Assembly: GCA_030688705.1 (NCBI GenBank)
Contig: JAUYJH010000024.1
Location: 1-25,730, forward strand
Origin: Deltaproteobacteria bacterium
GTDB taxonomy: Bacteria; UBA10199; SPLOWO2-01-44-7
DNA length: 25,730 nt
Direction: 5' to 3'
Shown here: piece by piece, positions 16,421 through 22,022 of the stretch
How the letters are laid out: every line of letters begins with the position of its first letter
How positions within the stretch are numbered: position 1 is the stretch's first letter
The notes under the pieces: generated by a model
Told to the model about the DNA's origin: nothing
The model's database searches: none
Seen by the model: the letters and a program-made list of their open reading frames with translations, nothing else
Position numbers and translations under genes: made by a program

Positions 16421-16798
16421 ATGTTCACAAAAGTTGCCATTGTCGCCGCGGGCGGGGCCTTGGGGAGTCTCTTTCGTTTTTTTCTCGAAAAAATCAGCAT
16501 CCACAAATTGGGGATCGCCTTTCCTTATGGAACCGTGATGGTCAATCTGCTCGGTTGTTTTCTCGCCGGTTTTTTGGCCGCATCGATAAAAGATTCCATT
16601 TTATTTCATCCGCTCTTCAAACTCTTTTTATTCATCGGCATTTTGGGGGGCTTTACCACCTATTCCGGTTTTGCTCTGGAGAGCTGGACGCTGGTCAGAG
16701 ACGGTGAATTATTGAAGGCCCTTCTGCTTGTGGCGGTCCATATTTTTGGTTGCTTTGCGGCCCTGTTTGGGGGTATCTGGCTCTCGCGTTTGACTTAA
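16421..16798 (+). CDS. crcB: Fluoride channel Fluc/CrcB
   Basis: This is a dual-topology fluoride exporter of 125 residues with four membrane helices. Diagnostic sequences are AAGGALGSLFRFFL (GxxxGxxxR), FPYGTVMVNLLGCFLAGF with the pore asparagine, and GILGGFTTYSGFALES (central sodium and Phe-box region). I chose ATG at 16421 because the family begins just before the first helix; an in-frame extension to 16295 is antisense to mscS. It is divergent from mscS with a 52-bp gap. No fluoride riboswitch consensus was seen upstream. It has a single subunit gene, so it would act as a homodimer. Confidence 0.93.
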   Translation: MFTKVAIVAAGGALGSLFRFFLEKISIHKLGIAFPYGTVMVNLLGCFLAGFLAASIKDSILFHPLFKLFLFIGILGGFTTYSGFALESWTLVRDGELLKALLLVAVHIFGCFAALFGGIWLSRLT

Positions 16799-16805
16799 AA
16801 ATTCC

Positions 16806-16873
16806 GTCATCCCTGCGAAAGCAGGGATCCAGTCGGTTTAAACAAACTGGATTCCGGCTTCCGCCGGAATGAC
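16806..16873. repeat. Dispersed palindromic repeat (gtcatccctgcgaaagcaggg... family)
   Basis: The ends gtcat and atgac are inverted, and the interior holds three hairpins: ccctgc-gaaa-gcaggg, ccagt...actgg and ccggcttccgccgg. This form is a common dispersed intergenic element. It lies between crcB and the transaldolase gene. Confidence 0.8.
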
Positions 16874-16898
16874 GAAGGGAGATAATGTGAATGAGCGT

Positions 16899-16971
16899 CC
16901 GGCTTTGCCGGCGCGAATGAAAGGGGTGCGGGGGGAAGGAGTCCGCCAAAGGCGGGCGAGTCGTTCCCCCC
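16899..16971. repeat. Stem-loops immediately upstream of the transaldolase start
   Basis: A small hairpin ccggc-ttt-gccgg (16899-16911) is followed by a longer structure. Its outer arms are ggggggaa (16930-16937) and ttcccccc (16964-16971), enclosing ccgcc-aaa-ggcgg (16943-16955). The outer stem ends 6 bp before the tal start codon, and no Shine-Dalgarno is visible between them. Confidence 0.6.
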
Positions 16972-16977
16972 GATATT

Positions 16978-17631
16978 ATGAAAATTTTCATCGATTCCGG
17001 GGATATTAACGAAATTAAAGAGGCCAACAGCATGGGGGTTTTGGATGGGGTAACCACCAACCCTTCGCTTATTGCCAAAACGGGGCGCGATTTTAAAACC
17101 GTTGCCAAAGAAATTTTGCACGAGGTCAAAGGGCCGGTGAGTTTGGAAACGGTGAGCCTCAACGCCAAAGGGATGATCGACGAAGGCCATTTTTTGGCCG
17201 ATTTGGGCCCCAATGTTGTGGTCAAAATTCCATCGACCACAGAAGGCTTGAAAGCGATCAAGCAACTTCGTTCTGAAGGAATCCAAACCAACTGCACACT
17301 CTGCTTTTCATCGAATCAAGCGCTGCTCATCGCCAAAGCCGGCTCCACCATTGTAAGCCCGTTTGTAGGAAGATTAGATGACATCAGCGAAACGGGCATG
17401 GATTTGATCCGCGACTGCGTACAGATTTATAAAAATTATGGCTACAAAACCGAAGTCTTGGTAGCCAGCATTCGCACCCCCATTCATGTCAAAGAGGCGG
17501 CCCTCTGCGGCGCCCATATCTGCACCATCCCCTTTGCCGTCATCAAACAGCTGATGCAGCATCCGTTAACCGATGCCGGCATCGACAAGTTTTTAAAGGA
17601 TTGGGAAAAGGTGCCGTCTAAACCGTTTTAG
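16978..17631 (+). CDS. tal: Transaldolase, small TalC/fructose-6-phosphate aldolase-like type
   Basis: The 217-residue cytoplasmic TIM-barrel enzyme is of the short transaldolase class, acting in the non-oxidative pentose phosphate pathway. It opens MKIFIDSGDINEIKEA and continues GVLDGVTTNPSLIAKTG, GPVSLETVS, the Schiff-base lysine in NVVVKIPSTTEGLKAI, and NCTLCFSSNQALLIAKAG. SPFVGRLDDI and EVLVASIRTPIHV follow. The length is that of TalC enzymes (about 215) rather than the longer TalB type. The sequence alone does not fully separate transaldolase from fructose-6-phosphate aldolase activity. The gene is flanked upstream by repeats, and its ATG follows a GC-rich stem-loop with no obvious ribosome site. 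Confidence 0.92.
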   Translation: MKIFIDSGDINEIKEANSMGVLDGVTTNPSLIAKTGRDFKTVAKEILHEVKGPVSLETVSLNAKGMIDEGHFLADLGPNVVVKIPSTTEGLKAIKQLRSEGIQTNCTLCFSSNQALLIAKAGSTIVSPFVGRLDDISETGMDLIRDCVQIYKNYGYKTEVLVASIRTPIHVKEAALCGAHICTIPFAVIKQLMQHPLTDAGIDKFLKDWEKVPSKPF

Positions 17632-17647
17632 GTAAAAAGAAAAAGTC

Positions 17648-17677
17648 TTGCCGCAGAGGGCATTTTTAACTTATTAT
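17648..17677 (+). promoter_or_regulatory. Putative promoter of hicBA
   Basis: TTGCCG (17648-17653) and TATTAT (17672-17677) are separated by 18 bp. The transcript would start at or very near the hicB ATG (17684), suggesting a leaderless or nearly leaderless message. Confidence 0.35.
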
Positions 17678-17683
17678 AAGGCC

Positions 17684-17914
17684 ATGGCCAGAAACAATTA
17701 TCATTTCACCGTTATCATCGAGCCCTGCGAAGAGGGGGGGTACTATGCAGAATGCCCTTCTTTGGGTGGTTGTCATGTTCAAGGCGAAAATTATGAAGAA
17801 ACTTTGAATGAACTGCGCCACGCCATTGCCGGTATTGTGGAAGATATGCAAAAAAACGGAGAAGAAATTCCAAAAGATGCGGTCACCGTTACCTCGTTAC
17901 ATATCGCGGCCTAA
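17684..17914 (+). CDS. hicB: HicB-family antitoxin
   Basis: The 76-residue protein has the partial RNase-H-like fold of HicB: a first strand YHFTVIIEPCEEGGYYAECPSLGGCHVQGENYEETLNELRHAI (positions about 6-48), then a helix and a short strand. There is no C-terminal DNA-binding domain, as in the short HicB class. It would neutralise the adjacent HicA toxin. ATG at 17684 is preferred over an upstream in-frame TTG because the family begins just before the YHFTVII strand. The antitoxin gene comes first, with the toxin starting 3 bp after its stop. Confidence 0.88.
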   Translation: MARNNYHFTVIIEPCEEGGYYAECPSLGGCHVQGENYEETLNELRHAIAGIVEDMQKNGEEIPKDAVTVTSLHIAA

Positions 17915-17917
17915 AAC

Positions 17918-18151
17918 ATGTCAACACGCTTTCCAGTCGTCACCTCAAAAGAGATTGTCCGAGTACTCGAAAAAATTGGTTTTGTCTTTGTTCGCCAAAC
18001 GGGCTCCAGCCACGCCATCTACAAACACCCTGCGAAAAATAAAAGAACCGTTGTGCCCATGCATTCCGGCGTTTCCCTAAAACGAAGAACCCTCAAGGCG
18101 ATTCTTGAGGATGCGGAATTGGAAGTGGAAGATTTAAGAAAATTACTTTAA
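17918..18151 (+). CDS. hicA: HicA-family mRNA interferase toxin
   Basis: The 77-residue double-stranded-RNA-binding-like toxin cleaves mRNA. It begins MSTRFPVVTSKEIVRVLEKIGF, then FVRQTGSSHAIYKHP with the catalytic histidine, then RTVVPMHSGVSLKRRTLKAILEDAEL. Length and all expected elements are present, so it should be active unless bound by HicB. It is translated from the hicBA transcript. Confidence 0.9.
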   Translation: MSTRFPVVTSKEIVRVLEKIGFVFVRQTGSSHAIYKHPAKNKRTVVPMHSGVSLKRRTLKAILEDAELEVEDLRKLL

Positions 18152-18386
18152 CGGATTGGAAAAAATAAAAACCCCGCCGATAGCGCTCATTCCACATTCT
18201 TTTAAATGCAGAATTACGAGCAACCCCAGCCAGAGGCTGGTCCGCCTATGGCGGAGGCGGGGCACTGCGATCTTCGGCGATTCCCTCCCCTTTGTAAGGG
18301 GAGGGTTAGGGTGGGGTAGAGACTCTACCTCCCCTTGATCCCCTCCTTACAAAGGAGGGGAAACGTATTCTGCCAAGGGAGTGCTC
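18152..18386. repeat. Gene-free stretch with hairpins and a palindromic repeat next to the DGR template
   Basis: Nothing coding was found here. Hairpins ccagcc-aga-ggctgg (18224-18238) and tccgcc-tat-ggcgga (18240-18254) are followed by a dispersed repeat at 18283-18360, whose ends (cccctttgtaaggg and ccttacaaaggagggg) are inverted. A related segment occurs in the avd/RT deletion scar at 18630-18676. The position, immediately 3' of the template repeat on the minus strand, is one where a DGR reverse transcriptase can lie, but no reverse transcriptase sequence is here. Confidence 0.7.
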
Positions 18387-18507
18387 GGGCGACAACGCGC
18401 AACGCGCCCCGACATTATTGTTGCGTTCGGCCGGAGCGTTGTTGTTGCGATTGGCCGCGCGCAGGTTGTTGTCGTTGTTGTTCCAGCCCCCGCCGCGCAA
18501 AACGCCC
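18387..18507 (-). repeat. DGR template repeat (TR)
   Basis: This 121-bp segment is nearly identical to the last part of the FGE-fold gene (18910-19036). On the minus strand it would encode GGGWNNNDNNLRAANRNNNA and so on, being packed with AAC/AAT codons, the signature of a template for adenine-directed mutagenesis. All 27 adenines fall in the central part; the first 25 bp and last 27 bp contain none. Sixteen of nineteen substitutions against the variable repeat are at TR adenines. Three non-adenine differences cluster near the 3' end, as expected at an IMH/IMH* boundary. The TR is 6 bp shorter than the VR. It is not itself a gene. Confidence 0.92.
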
Positions 18508-18516
18508 ATCTTTCGA

Positions 18517-18612
18517 TCAGTCCCCCTTCTGCCGCCGGAAAACAGCCTCCGGCAACAAATTGTTTCTTAAACGTGCCGTATCGGCATGGGCCGCGTAACC
18601 GATCCAAGATAT
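18517..18612 (-). pseudogene. C-terminal stub of a DGR reverse transcriptase
   Basis: One minus-strand frame ending in TGA at 18519-18517 reads ISWIGYAAHADTARLRNN, then LLPEAVFRRQKGD. The pattern SW(I/L)GHAxHADTxxLRxxL...FRR is how I know the extreme C-terminus of DGR-type reverse transcriptases. It ends 10 bp before the template repeat. Nothing resembling the catalytic palm (YxDD region) remains in the window, so about 30 of an expected 350-400 codons survive. Upstream of codon ISW the frame runs into a dispersed repeat. The call rests on remembered family pattern and context, not a search. Confidence 0.72.
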
Positions 18613-18676
18613 TCTCCCCTCCGGCGCAAGGTCCCCTCCTTTGTAAGGCCTGTCCTGAGCTTGTCGAAGGGGAGGA
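18613..18676. repeat. Dispersed repeat at the avd/RT deletion scar
   Basis: The segment contains cccctcctttgtaaggcctg, related to the element at 18283-18360, and cctgagcttgtcgaagggg, shared with 6902-6919. It sits exactly between the avd stub and the reverse-transcriptase stub, where more than 1 kb of sequence would be expected. Confidence 0.65.
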
Positions 18677-18742
18677 AATTCTTCAAACCAGATAGAGCAA
18701 GAAATCGTAAACCTTTGTGATGATGATCGGGACGTTGTTCAT
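18666..18742 (-). pseudogene. N-terminal stub of the DGR accessory variability determinant (avd)
   Basis: From ATG at 18742 the minus strand reads MNNVPIIITKVYDFLLYLV and then a stop (18683). In the next frame it continues with FEEFPP before entering the dispersed repeat. Avd-type four-helix-bundle proteins of DGRs commonly begin M..IPII.K.YDF..WL.P..EKFPRSQ, so both pieces fit with a small internal deletion or frameshift. Roughly 20-25 of about 120 residues remain. The location between the variable-repeat gene and the reverse-transcriptase stub is the canonical place for avd. No Shine-Dalgarno remains. Confidence 0.7.
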
Positions 18743-18776
18743 TCTGGAGGAAACATGCCATATTTTTTAACAAAGG

Positions 18777-18806
18777 GCAAAAAAATGCCCCGCCGGCAGG
18801 CGGGGC
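18777..18806 (-). terminator. Rho-independent terminator downstream of the DGR target gene
   Basis: On the minus strand a perfect 8-bp GC stem, gccccgcc and ggcggggc with a 4-nt loop (18806-18787), is followed by attttttg. It lies 86 bp past the FGE-fold gene's stop codon and would end its transcript before the avd stub. Confidence 0.7.
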
Positions 18807-18843
18807 AAGGGTACGTCAAGGCCCAGCTTTGCTGAGCCGCGAA

Positions 18844-18862
18844 GCAAACTCGTAGAGTTTGC
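18844..18862. other. Perfect hairpin just downstream of the variable repeat
   Basis: The exact 8-bp arms gcaaactc and gagtttgc enclose a 3-nt loop, 48 bp past the 3' end of the variable repeat. A weaker hairpin gcccagc-ttt-gctgagc lies next to it (18820-18836). DGR targets often carry a short hairpin or cruciform just 3' of the VR that promotes retrohoming; assigning that role here is inference. Confidence 0.55.
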
Positions 18863-18891
18863 GGAGTATAATAGCGTAAAAGAATAAAGGG

Positions 18892-19788
18892 TTACTGATT
18901 TAGGTCCCTGGGCGACAACGCGCAACGCGCGCCGATATCGAAGTCGCGCCCGGCCGGAGCGTAGTAGCGGCGATTGGCCGCGCGCAGGTCGGAGTCGCTG
19001 AGGAGGTAGTACCAGCCCCCGCCGCGCAAAACGCCCCACCCAGTTTCTTTTAAATTAACCGGGTTTTCTGCAGATAAATAAGTATAAGCCGAGGCATCAT
19101 AGTTATCCTTTACCCATTCCCAGACGTTACCGGCCATGTCATGCAAACCAAACGGATTGGCGGCATAAGAACCGACCACCACCGTTTTACCAAAGAACCA
19201 GCTATAGTTGGCCTGCCCCTTGGAAATTTTTCCATCAGCGGTCGCATACTCCAAGTCTTTTCCACCTTTTGCCGCCTTTTCCCATTGCGCTTCCGTCATC
19301 AAATCACCACCCAGCCATTGGCAATACCCTCTTGCTTCTTGACGGCTGATGTTTACTCTTGGCTGATTAGGAGCATCGAAACCCTCTGGAGAGGGGCGTT
19401 CATCCTCATCCTGAATAGGAGGCAAAACCTCTCTTGAACGAACACCGCAAACATTCTTATGATCGGCAAGAACATTGGCCGGTGAAACGGCCAACTCTTC
19501 CCGTGTGGCTCTCGTATCAACCACTTTTTCGTTGCTTTGGGAGGAGCAATCAATATGGACCAACTCAAACTTGCGTTGAGATGAAGAAGAAGTAGCGGCT
19601 TTGTAGCGCGCCCAATCGTCATTCGAAATTTCATATTTTGCAGGGCAATAGGCATCCAGCGTTACCTGACGAACAGGGCGCTCATCCGACCCGCCATCTT
19701 CGGAACCCATCTTGAAAGGGCCAGCGGGAATGAAAGACCAAGCCTCTTCTCCACGCCCCAACCGATCGATACAAACTTTGTCTGACAT
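18892..19788 (-). CDS. DGR target protein: FGE-sulfatase / C-type-lectin-fold protein with C-terminal variable region
   Basis: The 298-residue protein has the formylglycine-generating-enzyme (SUMF1) fold used as a ligand-display scaffold by many DGRs. It shows SFIPAGPFKMGSEDGGSDER, PVRQVTLDAYCPAKYEISNDDWARY, then PRVNISRQEARGYCQWLGG and LMTEAQWEKAAKGG, and later NPFGLHDMAGNVWEWVKDNY. The last ~42 residues, from GVLRGGGW to ARCALSP, are encoded by the variable repeat. Diversified positions are YYLLSDSD after GGGW, RYY after AANR, and the GR-DFD stretch. No signal peptide is seen, so it may be cytoplasmic. ATG at 19788 has aaaggag 6 nt upstream (19795-19801). The scaffold serves binding here; sulfatase-activating activity is not expected. 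The binding target is unknown. Confidence 0.9.
   Translation of the reverse strand: MSDKVCIDRLGRGEEAWSFIPAGPFKMGSEDGGSDERPVRQVTLDAYCPAKYEISNDDWARYKAATSSSSQRKFELVHIDCSSQSNEKVVDTRATREELAVSPANVLADHKNVCGVRSREVLPPIQDEDERPSPEGFDAPNQPRVNISRQEARGYCQWLGGDLMTEAQWEKAAKGGKDLEYATADGKISKGQANYSWFFGKTVVVGSYAANPFGLHDMAGNVWEWVKDNYDASAYTYLSAENPVNLKETGWGVLRGGGWYYLLSDSDLRAANRRYYAPAGRDFDIGARCALSPRDLNQ
18910..19036 (-). repeat. DGR variable repeat (VR)
   Basis: This 127-bp 3' part of the FGE-fold gene is homologous to the template repeat at 18387-18507. Minus-strand codons align as TR AAC to VR TAC, AGC, TCC, GAC, CGC and so on. The A-free 21-bp 3' end (18930-18910) is identical in the two copies and fits the initiation-of-mutagenic-homology (IMH) site. 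The two extra VR codons are CTC CTC, each reachable from AAC by adenine changes only. Confidence 0.92.
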
Positions 19789-19932
19789 AATTAGCTCCTT
19801 TGATTTGTCTATTTGTTATCCTGTAAGCATTATCGTCTGCCATAAAATAAAGTTGCCTCCAAAACGAAGTTTTTTTCATTTTTTTCTCGTTTAAAATCAG
19901 ATGGTTATGAGGCATTTAATTAGTTTTAAAGT

Positions 19933-20192
19933 TTAGCCTTTGGCGGCCCCAATGGGACGTATACGAATTTGGCCTTCACTGATGGTGGTAAAGTGGCAAG
20001 CTAGTTTGGTTTTGTGAAACTTGAATCGGTATCGTTGGTTATTAAGATCCTCTTCTCTTCAAAAGAAAAATTGAGGATTTCATCGTCATCTGAACTCCTC
20101 AAAACTTCTCTAGCAGAAACAACATCATGGCCCCACTGACGCATTTGAACGACGATTGGCCATTCCACATTTTCATCGGCCAAAAATTTCAT
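19933..20192 (-). pseudogene. Broken DUF5615 PIN-like toxin
   Basis: The N-terminal part is intact: MKFLADENVEWPIVVQMRQW, then GHDVVSAREVL, SDDDEILNFS and RILITNDTD, which matches the DUF5615 PIN-like nuclease family with its conserved early DEN and later TND aspartates. After NDTD the frame ends within seven codons (stop at about 20001). In another frame further on, FTTISEGQIRIRPI is recognisable as the family's C-terminus, ending at 19933. The missing middle is about 30 codons, so the gene carries an internal deletion with a frameshift. Its start overlaps the stop of the DUF433 antitoxin gene (ATGA). It is very unlikely to be active. Confidence 0.75.
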
Positions 20193-20422
20193 AACCGGTT
20201 TTGCTTTAACGGAAAGATTTCTTCATTTTGGAGTGTGGAAGCTGCGTAGTCGACAGCGGCCTTGATGTCATCTGTGGTTAATTGGGGGTAATCGTTCAAT
20301 ATGTCTTGGGGAGACAAGTTTTGAGCGAGTTTTCGAAGTAAAATCTCCACTGTAATGCGCGTGCCTTTAATGACCGGCTTGCCCATCATTATTTTAGGAT
20401 TTATTTCAATGTGCCCAGCCAT
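20189..20422 (-). CDS. DUF433 family antitoxin
   Basis: The 77-residue protein reads AGHIEINPKIMMGKPVIKGT, then RITVEILLRKLAQNLSPQDI and LNDYPQLTTDDIKAAVDYAA, the standard DUF433 pattern (GKPVIKGTRI..., YP.L...I.AAL.YA). These small helix-turn-helix-like proteins are antitoxins paired with DUF5615 PIN-like toxins. ATG at 20422 is preceded by aggagg at a 4-nt spacing; the longer TTG start is unlikely. The paired toxin directly downstream is broken, so the antitoxin is now an orphan. It starts 20 bp after the mglA stop and may be co-transcribed with mglA. Confidence 0.85.
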   Translation of the reverse strand: MAGHIEINPKIMMGKPVIKGTRITVEILLRKLAQNLSPQDILNDYPQLTTDDIKAAVDYAASTLQNEEIFPLKQNRL

Positions 20423-20442
20423 AATGCCTCCTGATTCTTTTT

Positions 20443-21027
20443 TCAATTCGTTTTAAGGCTTTTTAACACTTGGGTGCCGATTGATTTGAGGGATTCAAAG
20501 ACGCCGCGGCCTTCGGTGGCGATGGTTTCAAAATCGGGGACTTTTCTGGGGTTCAAAAGTTTTCTTAATTCCTCTACTGGTATAGCGTTGGAGAGATCTC
20601 TCTTGTTATATTGAATCACCATTGGGAGCTCTTCAAAATTGCTTCCCTGATCTTCGATCATTTCTTTTAATTCCACCATGCTCGACATGTCTGATTCCAG
20701 CTGTTCCAACTGGGAATCGGCCAGAAAAACGACCCCATCGACCCCTTTGGAGATAATTTTGCGGGCGGCCTCATAGGCGACATCGCCGGGAACGGTGTAT
20801 AAATGCAGGCGGACCTGAAATTTTTTGAAGGTGCCAAGGGTTAACGGGACAAAGTCAAAGTAAAGTGTGCGATCTGTGCTGGTTGACAAAGAAATCAGCT
20901 CTCCCCGTTTTTCATCTTTCACATTCTTGAAAATATAGCGAAGGCTGGTCGATTTGCCGCACATCGGCGGGCCAAAATAGACCACCTTGCAGTTGATTTC
21001 TTTGGTTTGTTCGTTGATGAATGCCAT
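20443..21027 (-). CDS. mglA: MglA-type small Ras-like GTPase
   Basis: The 194-residue cytoplasmic GTPase of the bacterial MglA family sets cell polarity and directs gliding or type IV pilus motility in myxobacteria and relatives. It starts MAFINEQTKEINCKVVYFGP, with the P-loop in GPPMCGKSTS (about 20-29), the switch-like DRTLYFDFVPL, then LHLYTVPGDVAYEAARK (family-specific G3 region), DGVVFLADSQ and the guanine-specificity motif QYNKRD. I chose ATG at 21027 to match the family. No mglB gene is next to it. It is followed by the toxin-antitoxin remnant and preceded by a block of repeats. Confidence 0.9.
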   Translation of the reverse strand: MAFINEQTKEINCKVVYFGPPMCGKSTSLRYIFKNVKDEKRGELISLSTSTDRTLYFDFVPLTLGTFKKFQVRLHLYTVPGDVAYEAARKIISKGVDGVVFLADSQLEQLESDMSSMVELKEMIEDQGSNFEELPMVIQYNKRDLSNAIPVEELRKLLNPRKVPDFETIATEGRGVFESLKSIGTQVLKSLKTN

Positions 21028-21094
21028 AAATCCGCGTGATTGTATGGAACTTCTTCCGATATTGTCAACTGCCAAAAAGGCTTCCACTCGCCGA

Positions 21095-21432
21095 CCTGAA
21101 AAATATCCGATCGCTTCCGCTCACAGTTTTCGAAAAGACGTGGGTTATTTTGGGGCGATTCCCCAAAATACCCACTCGACCCTCGGCGGCTTTAGTTATT
21201 ATGGCCCCCACTGTGAAAGCCGCCTCCGGGACGCTTTTCTCAAACAGCTCGCTCGCGCGATCGGACATTTTTTTTCATGGCCGGCTCGTTCGCGCCTTCT
21301 GTTGCGTCGGCTGTTCAAAAATGTCCAGATGCGAGGCAGACCGAGGAGGCCGGCCGAGTCGTACCTAGATGGTACGTCGCAGGCCGTGCCGACGAGGGCA
21401 ACGAAGCAGATGGGCGTTTTTCAACAGCCGAC
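21095..21432. repeat. Block of nested palindromic repeats between recR and mglA
   Basis: This gene-free stretch is almost entirely inverted repeats. One unit (about 21100-21290) has outer arms tgaaaaatatccgatcgc and gcgatcggacatttt. Inside are gtgggttattttgggg / ccccaaaatacccac (about 21139-21174) and ggcggcttt / aaagccgcc. A second unit (21306-21432) has 27-bp imperfect ends gtcggctgttcaaaaa and tttttcaacagccgac around a central cgtacc-tagat-ggtacg. The last base of the second unit is the first base of the recR stop codon (minus strand). Confidence 0.8.
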
Positions 21433-22022
21433 TAAATTTCCCTTCGATCTTGGAGGGCGCGGGAAAGGGTGGAGACGTCGAGATATTCCAGTTCGCCGCC
21501 GGCGGGAATGCCGGAAGCCAATCGGGTGATTTTGACACCCAGCGGTTTCAGCAGGCGATGCAGATATAAAGAGGTGGCATCCCCTTCCACGTTGGCATCG
21601 GTCGCCAGAATAATTTCCCGCGGGGCGCCGTCATGAAGCCGTTTCAAAAGCTCGGGAATTTTCAAATCGTCCGGACTGATCCCCTCCAGAGGCGACAGGG
21701 CCCCGTGCAGAACATGATAGCCCCCCTTAAAACTCCCCGTTTTTTCGATAGCCGTTACGTCGGATGGGTCTTCCACAACGCAGATCAGATGCTTTTCCCG
21801 TCTCTCATCAACACAGACGCGGCAGGGATCGTGATCGGTCAAGTTACAGCAGACAGAGCAAAGTTTGATTTTGTCGTGCAGATCGCGCAGGGCGGTGCTC
21901 AAATCGTGGCTCACCTGTTTGGGGGCCCGCAACAAAAAGAAGGCAAGGCGCATCGCCGTTCTTTCGCCGATCCCCGGCAATTTTCCCAACGCATGCACCA
22001 GTTTTTCGATGGGAGAACTCAT
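21432..22022 (-). CDS. recR: Recombination mediator protein RecR
   Basis: RecR works with RecO/RecF to load RecA at gaps. The 196-residue protein has the N-terminal helix-hairpin-helix KLPGIGERTAMRLAFFLL, a zinc finger CSVC...CRVC (about 55-70), the Toprim domain with VVEDPSDVTAIEK and ILATDANVEGDATSLYL, and the C-terminal Walker-like ITRLASGIPAGGELEY. Length is normal. It starts within the ybaB stop (4-bp overlap) as the third gene of dnaX-ybaB-recR. The stop codon abuts a palindromic repeat. Confidence 0.97.
   Translation of the reverse strand: MSSPIEKLVHALGKLPGIGERTAMRLAFFLLRAPKQVSHDLSTALRDLHDKIKLCSVCCNLTDHDPCRVCVDERREKHLICVVEDPSDVTAIEKTGSFKGGYHVLHGALSPLEGISPDDLKIPELLKRLHDGAPREIILATDANVEGDATSLYLHRLLKPLGVKITRLASGIPAGGELEYLDVSTLSRALQDRREI

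Noticed and set aside
18347..18607. Reading frames running through the template repeat
   Set aside because: They read across the RT stub, TR and palindromes with low-complexity translations (T and N runs). The segment is a template, not a gene.
18743..18776. Possible further avd coding sequence upstream of the stub's ATG
   Set aside because: The Avd-like pattern starts at the ATG at 18742. The bases before it hold no Shine-Dalgarno and lead straight into the terminator T-run.
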